Shown: positions 1 to 7,270, counted from the first letter of the stretch. The stretch is DNA of 14,611 nucleotides from Lachnospiraceae bacterium UBA7060 (GCA_002493835.1 DLAA01000123.1:16861-31471); one strand, 5' to 3'. Notes: generated by a model not told the origin, from the sequence alone. Numbers and translations: made by a program.

Positions 1-83
1 ATTACGACCTTCGCTCGATTACGAGCTTCGCTTGATTACGAGCTTGGCTCGATTACGACCTTCGCTCGATTGCGTGCTTCATG
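1..83. repeat. 17-bp tandem repeat array, truncated at left edge
   Basis: Four consecutive 17-bp units start at 1, 18, 35 and 52, each of the form ATTACGA(c/g)CTT(c/g)GCT(c/t)G. A decayed fifth copy (ATTGCGTGCTTCATG) covers 69-83. Units 1 and 4 are identical; the others differ at one to three positions. Several units contain the near-dyad CGAGCTTGGCTCG, so the array could form small hairpins. It lies just beyond the terminator of the glucosidase operon and runs off the window, so the full copy number is unknown. There are no unique spacers, so this is not CRISPR. No coding role is seen. Confidence 0.9.
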
Positions 84-85
84 AT

Positions 86-115
86 AAAACCCACCGGCGC
101 AGACCGATGGGTTTT
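86..115 (-). terminator. Rho-independent terminator of the glucosidase operon
   Basis: On the minus strand AAAACCCATCGG pairs with CCGGTGGGTTTT (12 bp, one T-G wobble) around a 6-nt loop (TCTGCG). The U-tract is the outer part of the stem. The plus strand reads TGGGTTTTTAG, so the hairpin could work in both directions. It begins 18 bp after the stop codon of the last glucosidase gene. Confidence 0.85.
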
Positions 116-132
116 TAGATTGCAATGTTTAC

Positions 133-1800
133 TCACTTTTTACACAGCACAAACGCCTCATACGCCTCCAGTGCAACTTCCTTCCCCTCATAACCTCGCT
201 CTCTGTTTGCGATCAGGCAGGGCGCGCCCTGAAATTCTTCCGGGATTGCAAAAGCTGTCTCATGATCACAGAAGCTGCACACCACTAGCAGTTTCGTCTC
301 CTCAAACGTCCTCGTATAGACGAAAAGCTCCTCGCTCTCCAAAAGAAGCGGCTCATATTTTCCATACACCATAACTGGATTCTGCTTGCGCAGAGCAATC
401 AGTTTCTTATAATAATGAAACACCGAATTAGGGTCCTGCGTCTCTGCTTTGGCATTGATCTCCTTATAATTAGGATTGACGGCAATCCAAGGTGTTCCCG
501 TTGTGAATCCAGCATTTTCAGAGTCATCCCACTGCACCGGCGTTCTGGCATTATCCCGGCTCTTGAATACGAGACATGGCCAGAATGCCTCATGGGAAAG
601 CCGCCCTTTCGCACACCACTCCTGATAGGCGTTGATACTCTCGATATCTCGAAAATCGTCAAACGTCCGAAAAGGATAGTTGGTCATGCCCAGCTCTTCT
701 CCCTGGTAAACATAGGGAGTGCCTTGCAGCATATGCAGGCAGGTAGCCAGCATTTTAGCAGACATTTCCCGATACTGAGGTCTGTCATCCCCGAATCGTG
801 ACACAGCTCTCGGCTGGTCGTGATTGTCCCAGAACAGGCTGTTCCAAGCCTTCCCATACAGGTCAGTCTGCCAGCGGGACAGGATTTCTTTCAAAGTCGT
901 AAGCGGCACTTTCTCGTCAGTCCATTTCCCGTATTTCCCATCGCTTTCCACATGCTCAAACTGGAACACCATATTCAGTTCATGGGCATTCTCTCCGGCA
1001 TACTGCTTCGCCAGCTCAGTGGTCACGCCGGAGGTCTCGCCCACGGTCATAATGTCATACTTGGAGAGCACTTTCTCGTTCATCTCCCGCAGATACTTGT
1101 GGACATTGGGGCCATGGACGCAGTAGGGACCGAAATCCCCATACAAGCCGTGCACTTCCCCGTCCGGCATATCAGCCGTCTTGGAGATCATGCTGATCAC
1201 ATCCATGCGGAAACCGTCGATACCCTTGTCGCACCACCATCTCATCATAGAGAAAACTTCCTCCCGCACCTTCGGATTATCCCAATTCAAGTCAGGCTGT
1301 TTGGGCGAAAAAAGATGCAGGTAGTACATATCCGTCTTGTCATCGTACTGCCAGGCAGAGCCGCCGAAACAAGCGCCCCAGTTATTGGGCGGGTTGAGCC
1401 CGTCTTTTCCCTCGCGCCAGATATAATAGTCCCGGTACTCGTTGTCTTTCGACTTACGGCTCTCCATAAACCATCTGTGTTCGTCGGAGGTATGGTTCAC
1501 CACCAAATCCATGACAATGCGGATCCCCCGCTCATGAGCGCCCGCAAGGAGCGCATCGAAATCTTCCATGGTGCCAAACTCATCCATAATCGCCTGATAA
1601 TCGCTGATATCATAACCATTGTCGTCATTGGGGGATTTGTATACCGGGGAGAGCCAGATCACATCAATCCCCAGATATTTCAGATAATCCAGCCTGCTGA
1701 TAATACCCTGCAGATCTCCTATGCCGTCCCCGTTGCTGTCCATAAAACTGCGGGGATAAATCTGATAAATAACTGCTTCCTTCCACCATGCCTTATTCAT
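133..1800 (-). CDS. malL: GH13 alpha-glucosidase, oligo-1,6-glucosidase type
   Basis: A 555-residue cytoplasmic retaining glycoside hydrolase of the GH13 oligo-1,6-glucosidase subfamily, predicted to release glucose from non-reducing ends of isomalto- and related oligosaccharides. Motifs in order: Ca-loop DSNGDGIGD 21-29, region I DLVVNH 98-103, subfamily signature QPDLN 168-172, nucleophile D200 in GFRMDV, acid/base E255 in TVGE, and transition-state D328 in NHDQPR. Val201 follows the nucleophile; known work on this subfamily links Val here to alpha-1,6 preference. Length matches the family (about 550-560) and no signal peptide is seen. An in-frame ATG lies further upstream, but this start has GGAGGA 5-6 nt ahead, begins with the family's usual N-terminus (MNKAWWKEAVIYQ), and avoids overlapping the preceding gene. 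It is second in a two-gene operon, 13 bp after its paralogue. Exact substrate is inferred. Confidence 0.93.
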   Translation of the reverse strand: MNKAWWKEAVIYQIYPRSFMDSNGDGIGDLQGIISRLDYLKYLGIDVIWLSPVYKSPNDDNGYDISDYQAIMDEFGTMEDFDALLAGAHERGIRIVMDLVVNHTSDEHRWFMESRKSKDNEYRDYYIWREGKDGLNPPNNWGACFGGSAWQYDDKTDMYYLHLFSPKQPDLNWDNPKVREEVFSMMRWWCDKGIDGFRMDVISMISKTADMPDGEVHGLYGDFGPYCVHGPNVHKYLREMNEKVLSKYDIMTVGETSGVTTELAKQYAGENAHELNMVFQFEHVESDGKYGKWTDEKVPLTTLKEILSRWQTDLYGKAWNSLFWDNHDQPRAVSRFGDDRPQYREMSAKMLATCLHMLQGTPYVYQGEELGMTNYPFRTFDDFRDIESINAYQEWCAKGRLSHEAFWPCLVFKSRDNARTPVQWDDSENAGFTTGTPWIAVNPNYKEINAKAETQDPNSVFHYYKKLIALRKQNPVMVYGKYEPLLLESEELFVYTRTFEETKLLVVCSFCDHETAFAIPEEFQGAPCLIANRERGYEGKEVALEAYEAFVLCKK

Positions 1801-1813
1801 ATTTTCCTCCATA

Positions 1814-3502
1814 CTAAAAGTTCTTCTCACGCATCTCCAAAACCAACACCTGATACCCATGCAGACGAATTCTATGAGCCGTCTCATCCTCCACTGCGAT
1901 ATCTGCATAATTGTTCAACAATACGCTCCGATAAGATGCCGGGAGCACAATCTCCTGCTCCTGTCTCTGATAATTGCCCACCACAAGCAGGGTCTTATCC
2001 CCTTTTCTATAGTATGCCATCAAATTGTGTGTTTCTTCCCACACCGGTTCCAGAGATCCGTACACGATAGTCTCTTTGTAGGCTTGGTCCTTTCGGAGCG
2101 CAATCAGCTTTTTGTAAAAATGCAGTACAGAATTTTCATCTGCAAGCTCCGCCTCCACATTGATATCCGTATAATTCGGATTAACCTTGAGCCAGGGCGT
2201 TCCTGCAGTAAACCCAGCATTCTCCTCATCCGACCACTGCATCGGTGTGCGGGCGTTATCCCTGCTGAACCGGGCGATGGCATCTAACGCCTCCTTGGCA
2301 GAAAGCCCGGCATCCAGAGCCACCCTATATTCATCCCTGGCAGAAATGTCGTCCACCTCATCGATAGAAGAAATAGGCACGTTTTCCATCCCCAGCTCCT
2401 GTCCCTGGTAGATAAAGGGCAGACCCCGCAGCAGAAAATTCAGCGCTGCGAGCATTTTCTTGCTCTCCAGGCAGCAATCCCCCTCTGGTATATAACGGCT
2501 GACTCCTCTGGGTTCGTCGTGGTTTTCGATAATATTGGACAAAAATCCAGTATCTTTCACCTTCCTCTGGGACTCAAAGCAGCACTTTTTATAATCATCC
2601 GGCGTGATGGGCTTCGCGTCATACCACCCCTTCTGGCTGCTGCCAAATATGGTTTCATTGAAATCAAACATGCTGGAAAAATAACCATTTTCCCCGATAA
2701 AATCCGGTATCTCCTCCGGCTTCTCATTGAACACCTCCCCGACAGAAAAGGCGTCGTATTTTTTGAAAGTGCGGTCGCGCATCTCCCCCAGAAACTCACC
2801 GATCCCCTCCGCCTCCTGAAGCATGCCAAAAACACTGCTGAGTCCATCTTCTCTGTCAGGCTCATAATCATGAAAAATTTTCGGTTTTTTGATATTGATA
2901 ATGGCATCGATGCGAAAACCACCCAGCCCCTTATCCAGCCACCAGTTGATGTTTTTGTACACTTCCTCACGAACCTCTGGATTTTCCCAGTTCAGATCCG
3001 GCTGTTTTTTATGAAACACATGGAGATACTGCTTGTCAGTGCCCGGCAGATCCTCCCACACAGGGCCGCCGAAATAGGAACGCCAATTGGTGGGCAGTTC
3101 TCCTTCTTTCTTATCTCTCAGATAGAAAAACCGGCCATATTTACCTTCTGGGTCTTCGCAGGCCTTTCGGAACCACTCATGCTCATCAGAGCAATGGTTC
3201 ACCACTAAATCCATCAGTATGTACATACCTCTCTTTTTTGCCTCGGCAATCAGCCGGTCCATATCCTCCATGGTGCCGAACCGGGGATCAATGCTGTAGT
3301 AATCCGAGATATCGTAACCCTGATCTGCCAGGGGAGATTTATAACAGGGAGACAGCCAGACGATATCCACACCCAGATCGTGCAGATAGTCCAGCTTGCT
3401 GATAATACCCGGAATATCGCCGATACCGTCCCCGTTGGAATCATAAAAGCTCTTTGGATAAATCTGATATGCCACTTTGTCATGCCACCATTTTTTAATC
3501 AT
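1814..3502 (-). CDS. GH13 alpha-glucosidase paralogue, probably alpha-1,4-acting
   Basis: A 562-residue GH13 enzyme of the same subfamily as its neighbour, with the whole catalytic set: DSNGDGIGD 21-29, DLVVNH 98-103, QPDLN 167-171, nucleophile D199 in GFRIDA, acid/base E256 in SVGE, and D329 in NHDEPR. Two active-site positions differ from the neighbour: Ala200 instead of Val after the nucleophile, and Glu330 instead of Gln after the third catalytic Asp. In characterised relatives Ala, Gly or Thr at the first position goes with alpha-1,4 activity, so a maltose/maltodextrin glucosidase is the likely role (inference). The start at MIKKWWHDK has AAGGAGG 6 nt upstream; a longer in-frame ATG six codons earlier would overlap that site. 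First gene of the pair, behind the promoter region at 3503-3689. No signal peptide. Confidence 0.92.
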   Translation of the reverse strand: MIKKWWHDKVAYQIYPKSFYDSNGDGIGDIPGIISKLDYLHDLGVDIVWLSPCYKSPLADQGYDISDYYSIDPRFGTMEDMDRLIAEAKKRGMYILMDLVVNHCSDEHEWFRKACEDPEGKYGRFFYLRDKKEGELPTNWRSYFGGPVWEDLPGTDKQYLHVFHKKQPDLNWENPEVREEVYKNINWWLDKGLGGFRIDAIINIKKPKIFHDYEPDREDGLSSVFGMLQEAEGIGEFLGEMRDRTFKKYDAFSVGEVFNEKPEEIPDFIGENGYFSSMFDFNETIFGSSQKGWYDAKPITPDDYKKCCFESQRKVKDTGFLSNIIENHDEPRGVSRYIPEGDCCLESKKMLAALNFLLRGLPFIYQGQELGMENVPISSIDEVDDISARDEYRVALDAGLSAKEALDAIARFSRDNARTPMQWSDEENAGFTAGTPWLKVNPNYTDINVEAELADENSVLHFYKKLIALRKDQAYKETIVYGSLEPVWEETHNLMAYYRKGDKTLLVVGNYQRQEQEIVLPASYRSVLLNNYADIAVEDETAHRIRLHGYQVLVLEMREKNF

Positions 3503-3541
3503 ACCGTACCTCCTTGTCACTTACGCTCCCTTATCTTCACA

Positions 3542-3555
3542 AACTAGCGCTTACA
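3542..3555 (-). promoter_or_regulatory. Partial cre-like / LacI-type operator
   Basis: The minus strand reads TGTAAGCGCTAGTT. It fits the first eleven positions of the catabolite-responsive element consensus TGWAANCGNTNWCA and then departs. The AGCGCT core is also typical of LacI-family operators. It sits about 40 bp ahead of the first glucosidase start, downstream of the predicted promoter, where bound CcpA or another LacI-family repressor would block transcription. A weaker relative (GGTAAACGTCTT) lies about 30 bp further upstream. Function is inferred. Confidence 0.35.
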
Positions 3556-3605
3556 GTGCCTCGTGTTCGATTTCACAAGACGTTTACCCTTTGGCAGTGA
3601 ATTTG

Positions 3606-3665
3606 ATTTTGCTTTTCATAAATTTTATTTGTTGTAATTACATTATAATGACACAAAAGCAAAAT
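3606..3665. repeat. Perfect 11-bp inverted repeat around the glucosidase promoter
   Basis: ATTTTGCTTTT at 3606-3616 and its exact reverse complement AAAAGCAAAAT at 3655-3665 are separated by 38 bp. The spacer contains the palindromes CATTATAATG and GTAATTAC. The best -10 (TATAAT) lies between the arms, with one arm in the promoter spacer and the other just past the expected transcription start. This layout suits a paired operator, possibly for the adjacent AraC-type protein; the binding protein is not shown by the sequence. Confidence 0.6.
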
Positions 3666-3670
3666 ATCTT
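3642..3670 (-). promoter_or_regulatory. Predicted promoter of the glucosidase pair
   Basis: A perfect -10 TATAAT is at 3642-3647 on the minus strand. At 17-bp spacing the -35 position (3665-3670) reads AAGATA, a very poor match. A good -10 with a bad -35 is typical of activator-dependent promoters and fits the AraC-family gene just upstream. The resulting leader would be about 130-140 nt. Confidence 0.5.
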
Positions 3671-3689
3671 ACGGTTATATGATTAAAAA

Positions 3690-4625
3690 CTATATTATTT
3701 TGACTTTTTTAACTTGTTTTCTATACTGTAGAGGCGTCATGCCGGAATATTTGCTAAACTCCCGCAGAAAGTTACCCAGATTGTTACAGCCGCACTCCAT
3801 GCAGACTTCTGTGACTGGCAGATCGGTCTCCTCCAACAGCATTCTCGCCTTCTTCATCCGATAATCATTGATATATTCAATGGGCGAACTGCCGATGGCC
3901 TTTTTGAAAAGACGGCTGAAATACTGTTCATTCAAATTCACCTGTCTCGCCAAATCGGCAACATAAATCTTCTCACGATAATTCTCATGGATATAAGTCA
4001 AAGCTGTCTTGATGCTCTCCACCCGCTTATCCATGTTTTTTTCCGTGGGTGTAAAGAGGCCGCCGCCGGAGAGAGCAGCAAAGATATATAGCAAAGAAGA
4101 CTTAATATATAATTGACTAGTCAAGTCATTTGTGACAAGACTGCTGTCCTCTGCAGGGAAATTTTCCTGCGCAATCTGTCCAAAAGAACGCATAATGCTC
4201 AGAAATGCCTCCTTGACTGGCACAAAAGCGGGATTTTCCGGCAGAATGCACCGTGGAAAAAGCAGTCTTCCTTTCTGAATCGGCTTAATCAGGTGAATCT
4301 GTGCCTCATCGCAGGAGTCGAAGCTCAGCATACTGGGAGAAAAGACGACCGCGTCCTCCCAGTGGCTCTCCGCCGTCTCCGTCATAATGCTGTGCAGTTC
4401 TCCGGGATTGATAAAGTAGAGACACTCCGATTCCACAAGAAAGGTTTCCATATTGATTTCCAGCTGGAACTTCCCACCGGAAAAATAAAGAATTTCCACC
4501 TCATCGTGCCAGTGGTGCTTCACGAGTCTCCCCTTCCCCTCAAAATGCGTCCGATAAATGGCACAGGGAAAGGAGCTGGTCCCATGCGTGCGGATTTCCT
4601 TTAAAAGAGAAGGCCGTGTTTCCAT
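3690..4625 (-). CDS. AraC-family transcriptional regulator with cupin sensor domain
   Basis: A 311-residue two-domain regulator. Residues about 25-85 form a cupin-type AraC N-terminal domain (HHWHDEVEILYF at 37-48, FINPGELHSI at 71-80) that would bind a small ligand, probably a sugar. Residues about 203-305 form the paired helix-turn-helix domain, with the first HTH around VADLARQVNLNEQYFSRLFK and the second ending in the family signature GMTPLQYRK. The start has AAGGAG 7 nt upstream. It lies 187 bp before the two glucosidase genes, same strand, so it is the natural candidate to control them and the odd promoter between (inference). It follows the SuhB-like gene by only 30 bp and may be co-transcribed with it. 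No terminator is seen between it and the glucosidases. Inducer unknown. Confidence 0.9.
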   Translation of the reverse strand: METRPSLLKEIRTHGTSSFPCAIYRTHFEGKGRLVKHHWHDEVEILYFSGGKFQLEINMETFLVESECLYFINPGELHSIMTETAESHWEDAVVFSPSMLSFDSCDEAQIHLIKPIQKGRLLFPRCILPENPAFVPVKEAFLSIMRSFGQIAQENFPAEDSSLVTNDLTSQLYIKSSLLYIFAALSGGGLFTPTEKNMDKRVESIKTALTYIHENYREKIYVADLARQVNLNEQYFSRLFKKAIGSSPIEYINDYRMKKARMLLEETDLPVTEVCMECGCNNLGNFLREFSKYSGMTPLQYRKQVKKVKII

Positions 4626-4655
4626 TAGAAAGCTCCTTTTTACAAGAATATTATT

Positions 4656-5423
4656 TTATTTTCCGGCTGCTTCCCTCAGAAGTTCCCCATGCACCCTCCC
4701 GTTTGTGGCCACAACGCTTCCTCTTTTTAAAAGATCCAAAGGCCCTCCTGCGAAATCTGTCACCTGCCCGCCGGCCTCAGTGACCAGAAGCATACCCGCT
4801 GCAAAATCCCATGGGCTCAGCCGCGGTTCAAAAAATCCACCGGTACGGCCACAGGCCACATAAGCCAAATCCAGCGCCGCCGATCCGGTTCTCCGGATAT
4901 CTTGACTTTTATCGAAAACGCGCTTGATACGCTGAAAATTTTCTTCTGCCAGCTCCCTGTCGTAGGGCGATGTGCCAATAGCAATAATAGTCTCCCTAAG
5001 CGTACCGGCATCCGAGACATGGATAGGCTCTCCATTTAAAAAACTGCCTTCTCCCTTTTTCGCATAGTAGACATCTTCCCTGAAAGGATCATAGACAACC
5101 CCCAGCGTGATCTCTCCTTTTTCATATAATCCCAGAGACACCACACTGTGCTGAAAGTCATGAATCAGATTGGTCGTCCCATCAATGGGATCCAGAATCC
5201 AGTAAATATCCCCCGACATCTCATGCAAGCCTTCCTCCTCACCCAAAAACTGAATATCCGGAAAGCGGCGTCCCAGCTCTTCTGCCAGAAAACGCTGAAT
5301 GTCTGTGTCCACCTGGGTTACATAATCCGCCGGCCCCTTTACCTTGATATGGCCTGCACGTTCCCTGTTATCCACAAGCGGTTTCGTTCTCTTTATCAGA
5401 TCGATAATCTCCCGTATTTCCAT
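4656..5423 (-). CDS. suhB: Inositol monophosphatase family protein (SuhB-like)
   Basis: A 255-residue Mg-dependent, Li-sensitive-type phosphatase of the inositol monophosphatase/FIG superfamily. Metal-site motifs are intact: GEE at 61-63, DPIDGTTN at 78-85 and WDFAAG at 205-210, plus the N-terminal K-G-x-x-D-x-V-T-x-x-D stretch near residues 29-39. It should dephosphorylate inositol-1-phosphate or a similar sugar/polyol phosphate; relatives also act on fructose-1,6-bisphosphate, NADP or PAP, so the substrate is open. The chosen start (MEIREIIDLI) matches the family N-terminus and has AGGA about 6 nt upstream. An earlier ATG at 5516 overlaps the nifU stop as ATGA but would add 31 residues of unlikely sequence (MRLSVESMLFFYKRK...). 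It lies 89 bp after nifU and 30 bp before the AraC gene. Confidence 0.9.
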   Translation of the reverse strand: MEIREIIDLIKRTKPLVDNRERAGHIKVKGPADYVTQVDTDIQRFLAEELGRRFPDIQFLGEEEGLHEMSGDIYWILDPIDGTTNLIHDFQHSVVSLGLYEKGEITLGVVYDPFREDVYYAKKGEGSFLNGEPIHVSDAGTLRETIIAIGTSPYDRELAEENFQRIKRVFDKSQDIRRTGSAALDLAYVACGRTGGFFEPRLSPWDFAAGMLLVTEAGGQVTDFAGGPLDLLKRGSVVATNGRVHGELLREAAGK

Positions 5424-5452
5424 TTTTTCCTGTCCCTTTCTGTCTATCCTCC

Positions 5453-5464
5453 TGCCAGCTGGCA
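5453..5464. repeat. 12-bp perfect palindrome upstream of the SuhB-like gene
   Basis: TGCCAGCTGGCA is a perfect 12-bp palindrome in the 89-bp gap between nifU and the SuhB-like gene, about 30 bp before the chosen start. An AGGAGG directly follows it on the minus strand, too far from ATG 5423 to serve it. No U-tract follows, so it is not a terminator. It may be a protein-binding site or chance. Confidence 0.4.
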
Positions 5465-5512
5465 AAAAACTTTTTCTCTTATAAAAGAATAGCATACTTT
5501 CCACTGAAAGTC

Positions 5513-5932
5513 TCATTTTTCTCCAATATCATTCACCGGTTCCTGAAGGCCCTCTATCGTAATCCCCTGCTTTTTCGCATAATCCCAGAGCGCTGCATGG
5601 ATGGCCTCCTCCGCCAGAAGGGAACAGTGCACCTTCACCGGCGGCAGGCCGTCCAGCGCTTCCATGACAGCCTTGTTGGTCACTTGCAGTGCCTCCTCCA
5701 CCGTCTTTCCCTTTACCAGCTCCGTCGCCATGCTGCTTGTGGCCACAGCGGCGCCGCAGCCAAAAGTCTTAAACTTCACATCCCGTATCACGCCGTTCTC
5801 ATCGACATCCAGATACATGCGCATGATATCCCCGCACTTGGCGTTTCCGACTGTACCGACACCGCTGGGGTTCTCAATCTCCCCCATATTCCGGGGATTG
5901 CTGAAATGATCCATCACCTTTTCACTATACAT
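5513..5932 (-). CDS. nifU: IscU/NifU-like iron-sulfur cluster scaffold protein
   Basis: A 139-residue cytoplasmic scaffold on which [Fe-S] clusters are built from sulfur delivered by the desulfurase encoded upstream. The three cluster-ligand cysteines are present: C33 in NAKCGD (with the partner Asp D35), C59 in FGCGAAVATSS, and C103 in VHCSLLAEEA. This is the single-domain IscU/U-type form typical of clostridia, not the three-domain NifU of nitrogen fixers. The start has GAAAGGA 9 nt upstream. It follows nifS by 65 bp. In many clostridia the tRNA thiolase gene mnmA follows this pair; here a SuhB-like phosphatase does. Nothing in the window suggests nitrogen fixation; the name follows common usage. 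Confidence 0.95.
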   Translation of the reverse strand: MYSEKVMDHFSNPRNMGEIENPSGVGTVGNAKCGDIMRMYLDVDENGVIRDVKFKTFGCGAAVATSSMATELVKGKTVEEALQVTNKAVMEALDGLPPVKVHCSLLAEEAIHAALWDYAKKQGITIEGLQEPVNDIGEK

Positions 5933-5957
5933 AGTCCCAAATCCTTTCTATTCATTT

Positions 5958-6001
5958 ATAGCAGCGTTCACGGACTTATCCGTATGTCAGCGCACTGCTA
6001 T
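5958..6001. other. Nested stem-loop at the nifS/nifU junction
   Basis: ATAGCAG (5958-5964) pairs with CTGCTAT (5995-6001), and inside it ACGGA (5970-5974) pairs with TCCGT (5979-5983) around CTTA. The outer stem includes the nifS stop codon. No U-tract follows, so it is more likely an mRNA processing or stability element, or a brake on readthrough, than a terminator. Confidence 0.4.
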
Positions 6002-7176
6002 TGGCTGCGTGCAAAATCTTCATACAGCGGCGACATGTCCCGCAACCGCTTCACAATCTCCTTAAGAGACTCCACCACATAGTCTAACTCCTCTCTTGTT
6101 GTCTCCTCGGACAGCGTGAGGCGAAGCGACCCATGGGCAGTCTCATGGGGAAGACCGATAGCCAAAAGCACATGGGAGGGGTCAAGCGCCCCGGAAGTGC
6201 AGGCAGAGCCGCTGGATGCGCAGATGCCCCGCTGATCCAACAGAATCAACAAAGATTCCCCCTCTATGAAGCGGAAACAGAAATGGGCATTGTTGGACAA
6301 CCGCTCCTGTCTTGGACCGTTCAATCTAGTATAAGGAATCTCCGCAAGCACTCTGTCAATCAGATAGTCCCTCAATTCCGCTTCCCTCCTCATCCTCTCC
6401 TCCAAAGTTTCTCCGGTCAGGGCTGCCGCCTTTCCAAAACCAACAATTCCCGGCACATTCAGAGTCCCCGCTCTGCGGCCCCGCTCCTGGGCTCCGCCGT
6501 GAATCAACGGTCTAAGCCGCAGATTTTCCCGGCAGTAGAGAATGCCCGCACCCTTAGGACCATTCAGCTTGTGGCCGCTGGCGGAGAGCAAATCGATGTG
6601 CATTTTTTCCACATCCAGCGGCATATGGCCGTAAGCCTGCACCGCGTCTGTGTGAAAAAGCACCCCTCTCTCATGAGTGATCTCTCCGATCCGGCCAAGC
6701 GGTTCCAAAGTGCCGATCTCATTGTTCGCCGTCATGACGGAGACCAGTACAGTATCTGGACGAATCGCCTTCTCCAAAGCCTCCAGCGAAATCCGCCCCT
6801 CTCCGTCCACATCCAGATAAGTCACTTCACAGCCCTGTCTCTCCAAGTACTCGCAGGTATGCAAAACGGCATGGTGCTCAATCTTGCTGGTGATGATATG
6901 TTTTCCCTTGTCAGCGTAAGCCTCTATCGTTCCCCGGATCGCCCAGTTGTCCGACTCGCTTCCCCCGGCCGTAAAATAAATCTCATTCGGCTTCGCGCCG
7001 ATTAGGGCCGCCGCACGCTCCCTGGCAATCCCCACCGCCTTCTTCGCCTCCCCCGCAAATCCATAAATGGCGGAGGGATTGGCGTAAACCTCCCGGAAGA
7101 AAGGCAGCATCTCCGAAAGCACCTCTTCCCGCACTCTGGTGGTGGCCGCATTGTCTAAATATATTTTGTGATCCAT
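5998..7176 (-). CDS. nifS: Cysteine desulfurase NifS/IscS
   Basis: A 392-residue PLP-dependent class-V aminotransferase-fold enzyme that takes sulfur from L-cysteine, leaving alanine, and passes a persulfide to the scaffold NifU. Visible landmarks: N-terminal IYLDNAATT (5-13), the SKIEHHAV cofactor-stacking His region (97-104), D177 in FHTDAVQ, the PLP lysine K203 in SASGHKLNGPKG, and the persulfide cysteine C326 in SSGSACTSG. The start MDHKIYLDN follows GAGGAG by 4 nt. An ATG four codons earlier is rejected because it sits inside that ribosome binding site and has none of its own. Length is normal. First gene of the nifS-nifU unit; a promoter is seen at 7271-7298. No IscR gene lies in the window. 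Confidence 0.95.
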   Translation of the reverse strand: MDHKIYLDNAATTRVREEVLSEMLPFFREVYANPSAIYGFAGEAKKAVGIARERAAALIGAKPNEIYFTAGGSESDNWAIRGTIEAYADKGKHIITSKIEHHAVLHTCEYLERQGCEVTYLDVDGEGRISLEALEKAIRPDTVLVSVMTANNEIGTLEPLGRIGEITHERGVLFHTDAVQAYGHMPLDVEKMHIDLLSASGHKLNGPKGAGILYCRENLRLRPLIHGGAQERGRRAGTLNVPGIVGFGKAAALTGETLEERMRREAELRDYLIDRVLAEIPYTRLNGPRQERLSNNAHFCFRFIEGESLLILLDQRGICASSGSACTSGALDPSHVLLAIGLPHETAHGSLRLTLSEETTREELDYVVESLKEIVKRLRDMSPLYEDFARSQ

Positions 7177-7243
7177 AGTTCTCCTCATTTCTGCGCTTCA
7201 CACGTTTCCATTCTGTCAGGTCAGCACGTATTTTTCTATAATC

Positions 7244-7251
7244 CCTATAGG
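7244..7251. promoter_or_regulatory. CCTATAGG dyad in the nifS leader, possible operator
   Basis: The 8-bp palindrome CCTATAGG, flanked by AT-rich arms (ATAGTAAA on one side, GATTATAG on the other), lies about 14-21 nt after the predicted nifS transcription start. That position suits a repressor. Rrf2-family regulators such as IscR or CymR commonly control these operons and use dyads of about this size; assigning this one is inference only. Confidence 0.25.
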
Positions 7252-7270
7252 TTTACTATTAAATAAGAAT

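Noticed and set aside
1..83. CRISPR array
   Set aside because: Units are directly adjacent with no unique spacers and are only 17 bp.
1801..1908. 36-residue N-terminal extension of the second glucosidase
   Set aside because: It overlaps the end of the preceding gene, reads as non-family sequence, and a strong ribosome binding site directly precedes the ATG at 1800.
820..2070. Plus-strand open frame of 416 codons
   Set aside because: Antisense to both GH13 genes; His/Ile/Pro-rich translation with no domain. It exists because of codon bias in the real genes.
5513..7176. Nitrogen fixation genes
   Set aside because: The scaffold is the short IscU type and no nitrogenase gene is present; this is general Fe-S assembly.
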